Below, piece by piece: positions 1 to 5,796 of a stretch of 9,334 bases of DNA. The notes below the pieces were generated by a model. That model saw only the letters and a list, made by a program, of their open reading frames with translations, searched no databases and was not told the DNA's origin. The stretch is from Cytophagia bacterium (GTDB lineage Bacteria > Bacteroidota > Bacteroidia > Cytophagales > Cyclobacteriaceae), in assembly GCA_013373005.1 (NCBI GenBank), contig JABXIP010000263.1:1-9334 (forward strand), in the 5' to 3' direction. How positions within the stretch are numbered: the stretch's first letter is position 1; every line of letters begins with the position of its first letter. Position numbers and translations under genes: made by a program.

Positions 1-938
1 ATCAGATCACCTTCTTTAATTTTTCCCTGCTCCCAAGCCTCGCTCATGGCAATGGGAATAGAAGCCGCTGTGGTGTTTCCGAGTCTCATAATGTTATTGA
101 AAACTTTATCACCAGTAAGTCCGAACTGAGATTGAACATAGTTGCTGATTCTAAGATTCGCCTGGTGTGGAACCAACAAGTCAATATCCTCAGGTTGATA
201 GCCGTTTTTTTCTAATGCCTCTTTAATTACCTGACTGAAACGAACAACCGCATGCTTAAAGACTGTGTTACCATTCATGGTGAGGTTGAAGGTTTTTCCT
301 TCCAGTAATTCTTGCGATAGCCTTACTTTTCTACTAGAGCCTGGGTCGCGAACGTATAGTTCTTCGGCATAATCACCATCGGCATGAAGGTGAGTAGATA
401 AAATTCCTTTTTGATCATCCGTAGCCTGAAGAATTGCAGCCCCTGCACCATCGGCAAAAATCACTGAGCTAGATCTGCCTTCGGTAGATTTATCCAATGC
501 AGATGATTGAATTTCTGCGCCAACCACTAAAATGGTTTTGTACATGCCGGTTTTAATGAACTGGTCGGCAATAGACAAGGCGTAAATAAAGCCTGAACAT
601 GCATTTCGGATATCCAGAGCACCAATGCCTTGTAATCCCAGCTCCCTTTGAAGTAATACACCCGAACCTGGGAAGAAATAGTCTGGGGTGATGGTTGCAA
701 AAACAATGAAGTCAATTTCCTTAACATCCATATTGGCTCTTTCAAGAGCCATGTGAGTGGCTCTGGTAGCCATGTTGGAAACAGTGTCTTTATCAGGATT
801 GAACCATCTTCGTTCTTCAATACCGGTTCGTTCAACAATCCACTCATTGTTGGTATCCATTATCTTTTCAAGGTCAGCGTTTTTGACCACTTTCTCCGGA
901 ACATAATGCCCCAGACCGACAATTTTCGAATTTTTCAC
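1..938 (-). CDS. fabH: 3-oxoacyl-ACP synthase III (KAS III), 3' end cut by window edge
   Basis: Condenses acetyl-CoA (or a branched acyl-CoA) with malonyl-ACP to start fatty acid synthesis in the cytoplasm. The frame gives 312 complete residues; the family is about 330, so only the last 20 or so residues lie beyond the left edge. The thiolase-fold triad is visible: Cys114 in RNACSGFIYA, His258 in VPHQANLRI and Asn288 in RLGNTTAAS. The N-terminus KIVGLGHYVPEKVV and the segment DTNNEWIVERTGI are typical. No ATG lies upstream of the conserved start in this frame, so I chose the GTG at 936-938 (MKNSKIVG); the frame stays open upstream only to about residue -22. The best Shine-Dalgarno-like GGAGG sits over 30 nt upstream in a hairpin. 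The gene is first in its transcript, divergent from the lipoprotein gene. Function is near certain; acyl preference cannot be read. Confidence 0.95.
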   Translation of the reverse strand, partial: MKNSKIVGLGHYVPEKVVKNADLEKIMDTNNEWIVERTGIEERRWFNPDKDTVSNMATRATHMALERANMDVKEIDFIVFATITPDYFFPGSGVLLQRELGLQGIGALDIRNACSGFIYALSIADQFIKTGMYKTILVVGAEIQSSALDKSTEGRSSSVIFADGAGAAILQATDDQKGILSTHLHADGDYAEELYVRDPGSSRKVRLSQELLEGKTFNLTMNGNTVFKHAVVRFSQVIKEALEKNGYQPEDIDLLVPHQANLRISNYVQSQFGLTGDKVFNNIMRLGNTTAASIPIAMSEAWEQGKIKEGDL

Positions 939-964
939 AGGTGATGCGTTTTGTTTAAGAAATG

Positions 965-983
965 CCGAAATCCTCCATTTCGG
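965..983 (-). promoter_or_regulatory. Leader hairpin of fabH with GGAGG in the loop
   Basis: Read on the minus strand, the arms CCGAAAT and ATTTCGG form a perfect 7-bp stem around the five-base loop GGAGG, an exact Shine-Dalgarno core. The loop lies 33 nt before the GTG start of fabH, too far for normal ribosome binding to that codon. It may be a translational control element or a chance structure. Seen directly as a repeat; role is inferred. Confidence 0.4.
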
Positions 984-1016
984 TTGTTAACTCCCTTTCG
1001 GTGGCGGCCAATTTAC

Positions 1017-1046
1017 ATAAATTAGTCTAATGTGAATTCGTCCAAA
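1017..1046 (-). promoter_or_regulatory. Possible promoter of fabH
   Basis: On the minus strand TTTG (1043-1046) is followed after 18 bases by TAATTTAT (1017-1024). This resembles the Bacteroidota TTTG / TAnnTTTG pattern but matches the second element at only 6 of 8 positions. It would give a leader of about 75 nt that contains the hairpin at 965-983. Weak call. Confidence 0.25.
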
Positions 1047-1148
1047 ACTCATTCAAGATTTAGGATTCTATAGGGAACGAATGGAAAGTGCGTTATCTCT
1101 AACATTTTTGATGAATAGCTGGTTGGGGTTAAAAAATTAGCGTAAGAT

Positions 1149-1174
1149 TGATGTTTGTAAAATCGGAAACATCA
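1149..1174 (+). repeat. Dyad (8-bp inverted repeat) upstream of the DUF6503 gene
   Basis: TGATGTTT (1149-1156) and AAACATCA (1167-1174) are perfect inverted arms separated by 10 bases. The dyad lies 43 bases before the ATG of the lipoprotein gene in the 279-bp divergent gap (939-1217). It could be an operator for a dimeric regulator or a stem in the 5' leader. No convincing promoter for the lipoprotein gene is visible nearby, so it cannot be placed relative to a start site. Confidence 0.35.
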
Positions 1175-1217
1175 CTGAAACTTATTCGTAACAGAGTTCG
1201 GGAGTAGTTCGAGTTAA

Positions 1218-1979
1218 ATGAATAAAAACGGGATTTATTATTTTCTGGCGCTTGCCATTCTCTCGATATACAGCTGTGGTCATGAGAAGGAAGAATTAAC
1301 AGCCGATGAGGTTATCGAAAGGGCTGTTAAGCAACATGGAGGAGAGAGGTATGACAACATGGAGGTTCAATTTGACTTCAGGAACCGTCACTATCGGGCT
1401 AAAATAAGCAACGGAGAATATGTTTATGAAAGAACTTTCAAGTCGGAAAGTGGCTGGGTGACTGATGTGTGGTCTAATAAGAAGTTCAAAAGAATGATTG
1501 ATGAGAAAGAGATTCAACTCAATCGGGAAGATTTAGAAACCTACCGTTCTTCAACCAATTCTGTTATCTATTTTGCTTTACTGCCTTTTGATCTGGATGA
1601 TCCTGTTGTGAATCGTCAGTTAATGAGATCTGTTGAGATTAATAATGAACCTTATTATAAGGTGGAAATAACTTATGGAGAAAGAGGGGGAGGTAAAGAA
1701 GACTTTGAAAGTGCTTATGTGTATTGGATTCATAAGGAAAACTTCACAATGGATTATCTGGCCTATTCCTTCAATATCAATGGAGGAGGAGTAAGGTTTA
1801 GAGAGGCTTACAACCCTAGAGAGGTGGAAGGAATAAGGTTCCAAGACTACAGAAACTATACAATTGATGAGGACTATCCTGCACAGGAACTTGACTATGC
1901 TTTTTCTACAGGCAAGCTGAAATTGGTCTCAGATATTAAGTTAGAGAATATTAAGGTTAATCTGGCTCAGCCAGATTAA
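1218..1979 (+). CDS. DUF6503-type outer-membrane lipoprotein, function unknown
   Basis: A 253-residue secreted lipoprotein. Residues 1-19 form a signal peptide (MNKNG, then a hydrophobic stretch) ending at a lipobox with Cys20 (SIYSC). The mature part begins with an acidic helix (TADEVIERAVKQHGG), followed by alternating beta-like segments. Motifs such as NSVIYFALLPF, NINGGGVRFREAYNPR and EGIRFQDYRNY match, from memory, the DUF6503 family of Bacteroidota, whose layout recalls LolA/LolB-like lipid-binding beta-sheet proteins. No catalytic motif is visible. That suggests ligand or lipid binding at the cell envelope, but this is inference. The ATG is the first in frame, directly after the in-frame stop TAA formed by gttaaATG, and fits the signal peptide. 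The gene stands alone on its strand and its stop overlaps the stop of the convergent SRAP gene by 4 bases. Family assignment is good; molecular role unknown. Confidence 0.85.
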   Translation: MNKNGIYYFLALAILSIYSCGHEKEELTADEVIERAVKQHGGERYDNMEVQFDFRNRHYRAKISNGEYVYERTFKSESGWVTDVWSNKKFKRMIDEKEIQLNREDLETYRSSTNSVIYFALLPFDLDDPVVNRQLMRSVEINNEPYYKVEITYGERGGGKEDFESAYVYWIHKENFTMDYLAYSFNINGGGVRFREAYNPREVEGIRFQDYRNYTIDEDYPAQELDYAFSTGKLKLVSDIKLENIKVNLAQPD

Positions 1980-1980
1980 C
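1956..1980. terminator. Bidirectional hairpin terminator spanning two overlapping stop codons
   Basis: Arms GTTAATCTGGCT (1956-1967) and AGCCAGATTAAC (1969-1980) are perfect 12-base inverted repeats around one central base; as RNA this makes an 11-bp stem with a 3-nt loop. It covers the last codons and stop of the plus-strand lipoprotein gene (TAA 1977-1979) and the stop of the minus-strand SRAP gene (1976-1978). There is no good U-tract on either side (TAAAGAG after it on plus, CTTAATATTCTC on minus). Termination may therefore be weak or Rho-assisted, or the stem may mainly protect 3' ends. Confidence 0.6.
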
Positions 1981-2674
1981 TAAAGAGTGTCAGGTTGCCA
2001 AACTGATTGGCAGGTGGTACCTTTTTCCATAAATCTGCACTATCAAAATTGGCATCTGCCAGTTTCGGGTTAACAGTGTAGCTCATCAATGGCTCATTAT
2101 TGAAGGGTACCACATACTCTAGAATGCTTTCTGAAGTATTGGCCTCATTCAGCCATTCAACCAACAAATCATCATTTAGAATAGCAGGCATTCTTGCCGA
2201 AACATCACTTACATCAGTATTTGCTTTGGTGGTGAGCATCATAAAAGTGTTCACCTGTTCGCCTTCTTCGGTTTCAAAAGCATCCCATATTCCGGCAATA
2301 CTGAAGAGAGAATTATTTTGGAGATAGAATCTATAGGGTACCTGCTCTTTCTTGCCAACATCTTTCCAGCAATAAAAGCTATCAGCAGGAATTATACACC
2401 TTTGATGTCTCAGGCTTTTCTTTTGAGAAATCTTGCTCAAAATATCTTCAACAGGAGCGAAAAGCAATTTTTGACTTACTCCTTTGCTTTTTGCGAAAGA
2501 TGGATGAATTCCCCAGTGGTAATAACTTAGAACATCCGGGTCTGCACTGGTAACAATTGGAAGTAAGTGGGTGGGCTGTGCGTTATAGGTGCCTTGATGG
2601 TTTTCAGGGATTTCGACACTAAAGTGATCTTTAATAAGCTGTACCTCTGAAGCAATGGAGTAGTTGGGGAGCAT
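1976..2674 (-). CDS. SRAP (YedK/HMCES-like) domain protein lacking the usual catalytic residues
   Basis: A 232-residue protein with the SRAP fold throughout: YNAQPTHLLPIV (30-41), YHWGIHPSFA (52-61), QRCIIPADSFY (91-101), FSIAGIWDAF (124-133), FMMLTTKAN (134-142 region) and RMPAIL (151-156). Active family members use Cys2, exposed by Met removal, to form a thiazolidine crosslink with abasic sites in single-stranded DNA, helped by Asn, Glu and His. Here residue 2 is Leu, the Asn of the NAR.E motif is Phe72 (LFAPVED), the Glu of the usual GFYEW is Cys102 (SFYCW) and the His of IHDRMP is Ser149 (VSARMP). An in-frame TAA directly precedes the ATG, so no upstream start restores MCGR. Yet the fold motifs are intact and the frame unbroken, so it is not an obvious pseudogene. 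Likely a non-crosslinking paralogue, perhaps still DNA-binding. It forms its own unit. Confidence 0.85.
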   Translation of the reverse strand: MLPNYSIASEVQLIKDHFSVEIPENHQGTYNAQPTHLLPIVTSADPDVLSYYHWGIHPSFAKSKGVSQKLLFAPVEDILSKISQKKSLRHQRCIIPADSFYCWKDVGKKEQVPYRFYLQNNSLFSIAGIWDAFETEEGEQVNTFMMLTTKANTDVSDVSARMPAILNDDLLVEWLNEANTSESILEYVVPFNNEPLMSYTVNPKLADANFDSADLWKKVPPANQFGNLTLFS

Positions 2675-2773
2675 TTAGTCGGTCTAATAATTGAACCAAG
2701 GTCGGTAAAAAAGCTGTTTGTATCAAATTGTCGATTGGTTGTTTAAAAATAAAACAGACCATTAGTCAAACTT

Positions 2774-2785
2774 GCCCATTTGGGC
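2774..2785. repeat. Short palindrome upstream of the PDH E2 promoter
   Basis: GCCCA-TT-TGGGC is a perfect 5-bp dyad, G+C-rich against an A+T-rich background. It ends 20 bases before the -33 element of the E2 promoter, a place where activators often bind. The loop is too small for a good RNA hairpin, so a protein-binding site is the better guess. No regulator can be named. Confidence 0.25.
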
Positions 2786-2805
2786 GTTTATTCTAATCGC
2801 TTTAA

Positions 2806-2837
2806 TTTGAATATAGATTGTTTTAAAACTATTTTTG
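2806..2837 (+). promoter_or_regulatory. Bacteroidota-type promoter of the PDH E2 gene
   Basis: TTTG (2806-2809) is followed after exactly 20 bases by TATTTTTG (2830-2837), a full match to the TAnnTTTG -7 element of the Bacteroidota primary sigma factor at the usual distance. Transcription would start near 2842-2844, giving a leader of about 20 nt before the ATG at 2862. No Shine-Dalgarno sequence is visible in the A+T-rich leader, which is normal for this phylum. Confidence 0.65.
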
Positions 2838-2861
2838 GGACTCAAATTTTGAACAAGCAAT

Positions 2862-4505
2862 ATGGCTGAAATCGTAAGAATGCCGAAGATGAGTGACACT
2901 ATGGAAGAAGGTGTCATTGCTGTTTGGCATAAAAAAGTTGGTGATAAAGTAGAATCTGGAGAGTTGATGGCTGAGATTGAAACAGATAAGGCCACCATGG
3001 ACTATGAGTCATTCAATGAAGGTACGGTATTGTACCTGGGAGCAGAAGAAGGAGAAGCTGTAGCGGTAAATGGAATCCTTGCTATCGTAGGTAGCGATGG
3101 AGAAGATTACAAAGCCCTTTTGAACGGAAATGGTTCGGCTCCTGCAGAAAAGAAAGAAGAAGCACCAAAAGAAGAGAAGTCGGCTCCGGCTGAGAAGATA
3201 GATACTAGCAGCATTAATGCTGAGATTGTAAGAATGCCGAAGATGAGTGACACCATGGAAGAAGGTGTTATTGCTGCTTGGCATAAGAAGGTTGGTGATA
3301 CTGTAGAGTCCGGTGAATTGATGGCTGAGGTTGAGACCGACAAAGCCACAATGGAATACGAGTCTTACAATGATGGAACGGTTCTATACCTTGGAGCAAA
3401 AGAGGGTGAATCTGTAAAAGTGAATGGTATTCTTGCCATTGTAGGCGAAACAGGTGCTGATTACGAAGCCCTGATTAAAGCAGATGAGCAAGGTGGTGAT
3501 AGTGATACCACTGTTGAGGAGTCTGTTCCGGTTGAAGAAGCTAAAACGGAAACTGCGGCAAGCGCTAGTGCATCCACTGCTGCTATTGCAGAAAGTTCTG
3601 CCGCGTCTTCTAATGGTAGATTAAAGGCTTCTCCATTAGCTAAAAAACTAGCTGAAGAAAAAGGTATCAACCTCAACCAGGTTCAAGGATCTGGAGATGG
3701 AGGAAGAATTGTAAAAAGAGATATAGAAAACTTTGTTCCTTCTGCACTACCTGCAGCCCCTGCTCAGGCAGCTTCTGCAGCACAGGCGGCTCCAGCCATA
3801 GCCTTACCTAAGGTGGTGGGTGAAGAAAGCTTTGAAGAAATGAGAGTGAGCCAGATGCGTAAGACTATCGCTAAGCGATTGGCTCAAAGCAAGTTCACTG
3901 CTCCTCACTTCTACTTAACCATGGAAATCAACATGGATAAGGCTATTGAAGCAAGAAAAAGCATGAACGAAATTTCTCCGGTGAAGATTTCATTCAACGA
4001 TATGGTAATCAAAGCTGCGGCTGTAGCATTGAGACAACATCAGATGGTGAATGCTTCCTGGTTGGAAGATAAAATCAGAATAAACCATCACGTACATATT
4101 GGGGTGGCAGTAGCTGTTGATGAAGGGCTTTTGGTTCCAGTAGTTCGTTTTGCTGACAATAAGCCTTTGTCTCATATTTCAGCCGAGGTGAAAGAATTAG
4201 GTGGAAAAGCGAAAAGCAAAAAGCTTCAGCCAGAGGAGATGCAAGGCAATACTTTTACTATTTCAAACCTTGGAATGTTTGGTATAGAAGAGTTTACGGC
4301 TATCATTAACCCACCAGATTCATGTATTATGGCTGTTGGAGGAATTAAGGAAACCGCCATAGTGAAAGATGGTCAATTGACTATCGGTAACATTATGAAG
4401 GTAACCTTGTCTTGCGATCACCGTGTAGTAGATGGAGCGGTTGGTTCGGCCTTCTTACAAACCTTTAAGAGTTTGCTGGAAGATCCGGTGAGATTATTAG
4501 TTTAA
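2862..4505 (+). CDS. pdhC: Pyruvate dehydrogenase E2, dihydrolipoamide acetyltransferase, two lipoyl domains
   Basis: The core of the pyruvate dehydrogenase complex; it passes the acetyl group from E1 via lipoyl-lysine to CoA. The 547 residues split as: lipoyl domain 1 (about 2-87, lipoylated Lys43 in ETDKATM), charged Ala/Pro/Glu linker, lipoyl domain 2 (about 120-205, Lys161), Ala/Ser-rich linker, peripheral subunit-binding domain (about 253-290, LKASPLAKKLAEEKGI to GGRIVKRDIE), Ala/Pro linker, and acetyltransferase domain (about 320-547) with MRKTIAKRL, the NPP segment and the catalytic SCDHRVVDGA (His520, Asp524). Everything needed is present. A branched-chain or 2-oxoglutarate E2 is possible, but tandem lipoyl domains and the sequence style favour PDH. 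E1 and E3 genes are not in the window. The gene has its own promoter and a terminator 12 bases after the stop. Confidence 0.93.
   Translation: MAEIVRMPKMSDTMEEGVIAVWHKKVGDKVESGELMAEIETDKATMDYESFNEGTVLYLGAEEGEAVAVNGILAIVGSDGEDYKALLNGNGSAPAEKKEEAPKEEKSAPAEKIDTSSINAEIVRMPKMSDTMEEGVIAAWHKKVGDTVESGELMAEVETDKATMEYESYNDGTVLYLGAKEGESVKVNGILAIVGETGADYEALIKADEQGGDSDTTVEESVPVEEAKTETAASASASTAAIAESSAASSNGRLKASPLAKKLAEEKGINLNQVQGSGDGGRIVKRDIENFVPSALPAAPAQAASAAQAAPAIALPKVVGEESFEEMRVSQMRKTIAKRLAQSKFTAPHFYLTMEINMDKAIEARKSMNEISPVKISFNDMVIKAAAVALRQHQMVNASWLEDKIRINHHVHIGVAVAVDEGLLVPVVRFADNKPLSHISAEVKELGGKAKSKKLQPEEMQGNTFTISNLGMFGIEEFTAIINPPDSCIMAVGGIKETAIVKDGQLTIGNIMKVTLSCDHRVVDGAVGSAFLQTFKSLLEDPVRLLV
2865..3476 (+). 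repeat. Tandem duplicated lipoyl-domain coding units
   Basis: The units are about 2865-3122 and 3219-3476, offset by 354 bases (118 codons). By eye 72 of 86 residues are identical (45 of 49 in the first part around the lipoyl lysine), and the DNA matches over long runs, including 26 identical bases starting at 2874 and 3228. The differences include many third-position changes. The copies are therefore an established duplication kept similar by selection or gene conversion, not an assembly artefact. Confidence 0.8.
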
Positions 4506-4516
4506 ATTGAAATATA

Positions 4517-4537
4517 CGTCCCGCTTCATGCGGGACG
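4517..4537 (+). terminator. Intrinsic terminator after the PDH E2 gene
   Basis: CGTCCCGC (4517-4524) and GCGGGACG (4530-4537) form a perfect 8-bp, G+C-rich stem with the loop TTCAT, followed by ATTTGTTTATA. It starts 12 bases after the E2 stop codon. A longer hslV reading frame beginning with TTG at 4507 would run through this hairpin, an argument against that start. Confidence 0.8.
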
Positions 4538-4560
4538 ATTTGTTTATAAGCATATCAGAA

Positions 4561-5100
4561 ATGACAAAGATAAAATCGACAACAGTCTTAGCTGTTAAAC
4601 ACAATGGATCTATTTCCATAGGAGCGGATGGTCAGGCTACCATGGGAAATACAGTGGCTAAAAGTAATGTAAAGAAGATCAGAAAGCTGCAAGATGGTAA
4701 GATCGTAACAGGCTTTGCAGGTTCTACTGCCGATGCCTTTACATTACTTGAACGCTTCGATGAAAAACTCAATTCTTATGGAGGGAATATGAAGCGTGCC
4801 GCCATTGAATTGGCCAAAGACTGGCGAATGGATAGGTATCTTCGAAAACTAGAGTCAATGTTGATTGTAGTCGATAAGGAGGATATTCTAATTCTATCAG
4901 GAACTGGTGACGTTTTAGAACCAGATAATGGTATTGCAGCGATTGGTTCAGGAAGTATGTATGCACAAGCGGCCGCCCAAGCCCTGACGAAGCACGCTCC
5001 ACAGCTTGATAGCAAAGAAATTGTAGAAGAAAGCTTAAAAATTGCTGCTGACATCTGTATTTATACCAATAGTAATTTGATAATTGAGAGAATTGGTTAA
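4561..5100 (+). CDS. hslV: ATP-dependent protease subunit HslV (ClpQ)
   Basis: The peptidase of the HslUV protease, a proteasome-like double hexamer that degrades proteins unfolded by HslU in the cytoplasm. From the ATG at 4561 the product has 179 residues. A short propeptide (MTKIKS) precedes the catalytic threonine of TTVLAVKHNG (Thr7, mature Thr1). In mature numbering Asp17 (GADGQA), Lys33 and Ser124 (IGSGSMYA) fall exactly at the family's active-site positions. GFAGSTADAFTLLERFDEKL and ADICIYTN are further signatures. I rejected the longer frame from TTG 4507 because it would encode the terminator hairpin and add a non-homologous extension. The propeptide means autoprocessing, not simple Met removal, must free Thr1. 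hslU is not adjacent. No clear own promoter is seen between 4538 and 4560, so expression may rely on read-through or a weak promoter. Confidence 0.95.
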   Translation: MTKIKSTTVLAVKHNGSISIGADGQATMGNTVAKSNVKKIRKLQDGKIVTGFAGSTADAFTLLERFDEKLNSYGGNMKRAAIELAKDWRMDRYLRKLESMLIVVDKEDILILSGTGDVLEPDNGIAAIGSGSMYAQAAAQALTKHAPQLDSKEIVEESLKIAADICIYTNSNLIIERIG

Positions 5101-5108
5101 TTTTGACA

Positions 5109-5135
5109 TTCAGAAAAGGGTCAACTTTTTCTGAA
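5109..5135 (+). terminator. A+T-rich stem-loop after hslV, possible weak terminator
   Basis: TTCAGAAAA (5109-5117) and TTTTCTGAA (5127-5135) are perfect 9-base arms with a 9-base loop, starting 9 bases after the hslV stop. The stem is weak in G+C and no U-tract follows (ATCGCC), so termination is doubtful. It may instead stabilise the 3' end. Confidence 0.35.
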
Positions 5136-5162
5136 ATCGCCAACAACACCTGTCATTTTCTA

Positions 5163-5191
5163 ACACTCTGGGACACACTCAGTGTTGAGTG
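5163..5191 (+). repeat. ACACTC direct and inverted repeats upstream of the small lipoprotein gene
   Basis: ACACTC occurs at 5163-5168 and 5175-5180, 12 bases apart, and the second copy forms a 5-bp dyad with GAGTG (5187-5191) around AGTGTT. This ends 20 bases before the ATG at 5212. It could be an operator or leader stem for the lipoprotein gene. No TAnnTTTG promoter is visible beside it. Weak call. Confidence 0.25.
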
Positions 5192-5211
5192 CGTTTGTGC
5201 TTTTAATGGTT

Positions 5212-5739
5212 ATGAAAATGAAACTACTAGGTAAAATTTCAATTCTATTCTCTCTATTACTCATATGTGCGTCTTGCGTAGAGTCTCCAATTGTTGCATA
5301 TCCGGAGGCTTCTGAAGGAAGATTGTTACTGGGAGCTAATGTTCACTTGGGAAATGGTGAAGTAGTTGAAAATGCTGCATTAGGAGTTAAAGATGGATAC
5401 GTGACTCTTTTGGCTGATGATGCCTTGGAGCAACTTGATTTAAGAAAATTTCAAGTTGATAGACTAGGATCGCAGTATCATGTTTACCCTTTTAAGAAAA
5501 TTGAAGGAGGTAACTCCGGAATTGTTTTAGCAAGAGCTGATGCAGAGCCTATTAATATTGCTATTAGAGACCAAGAGGTGGAAAAATGTATCACAATAGG
5601 TTGTGAAGCTCAGCTTCTAATTTGTTATGGTAGCATTCAAGACGCCAGCAAATTCAGAGTTGACTATGTTTTAATGGGTAATGAAAAAGTGACCATTTTG
5701 AAGCAGAGTGACTATGCCGTAGATATGAAACCGAATTAA
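5212..5739 (+). CDS. Small lipoprotein of unknown function with an amidohydrolase-like N-terminal segment
   Basis: A secreted lipoprotein of 175 residues from the ATG at 5212. MKMKLLGK is the positive n-region, a hydrophobic core follows, and the lipobox ends at Cys22 (ICASC). ATGs at 5206 and 5218 fit nearly as well; the frame also opens at GTG 5182, but that would put a hydrophobic stretch before the basic n-region. Residues 38-62 (LLLGANVHLGNGEVVENAALG..) read like the beta-sandwich start of metal-dependent amidohydrolases (a 'tntGNGEVIENGTVLIKDG'-type strand pattern), and HVYP (90-93) resembles the strand that usually precedes their barrel. However, the metal-binding HxH and the whole barrel are absent and the gene ends cleanly with TAA. 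I do not recognise the family. Three further cysteines lie in the C-terminal half (KCITIGC, LIC). Ends 22 bases before a strong terminator; hslV lies upstream. Confidence 0.75.
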   Translation: MKMKLLGKISILFSLLLICASCVESPIVAYPEASEGRLLLGANVHLGNGEVVENAALGVKDGYVTLLADDALEQLDLRKFQVDRLGSQYHVYPFKKIEGGNSGIVLARADAEPINIAIRDQEVEKCITIGCEAQLLICYGSIQDASKFRVDYVLMGNEKVTILKQSDYAVDMKPN

Positions 5740-5761
5740 AAATAAGTCTGATCATATACTT

Positions 5762-5793
5762 AAAAGGCCGCTATGATTTCATAGCGGCCTTTT
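5762..5793. terminator. Strong bidirectional intrinsic terminator
   Basis: AAAAGGCCGCTATGA (5762-5776) and TCATAGCGGCCTTTT (5779-5793) are perfect 15-base inverted arms with two central bases. The G+C-rich stem is flanked by A's on the left and T's on the right, so both strands show a stem plus U-tract. It lies between the convergent lipoprotein gene (ends 5739) and aminotransferase gene (stop at 5797), serving both. Confidence 0.93.
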
Positions 5794-5796
5794 TAT

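Noticed and set aside
527..944. Open frames on both strands within the fabH gene
   Set aside because: They overlap the clearly conserved fabH frame, which explains the region fully; the translations show no family features.
1081..1140. A 19-residue frame (MESALSLTFLMNSWLGLKN) in the gap between fabH and the lipoprotein gene
   Set aside because: Short, no ribosome-binding site or family resemblance, and a frame of this size is expected by chance; no codon signal to separate it from noise.
1976..2674. SRAP gene as a pseudogene
   Set aside because: The frame is unbroken over a full-length product and structural motifs are intact; only active-site residues differ, which fits divergence under selection better than decay.
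2744..2770. Possible minus-strand promoter for the SRAP gene (TTTG 2767-2770, TATTTTTA 2744-2751)
   Set aside because: The spacer of 15 bases is too short for the Bacteroidota pattern and the last base of the -7 element does not match; kept only as a remote possibility.
2862..3476. Lipoyl duplication as an assembly error
   Set aside because: The two units differ at 14 residues and many third positions, so they are genuine separate copies.
4769..5149. Long minus-strand frames opposite hslV
   Set aside because: Shadow frames of a strongly conserved gene; no start signal or recognisable protein features.
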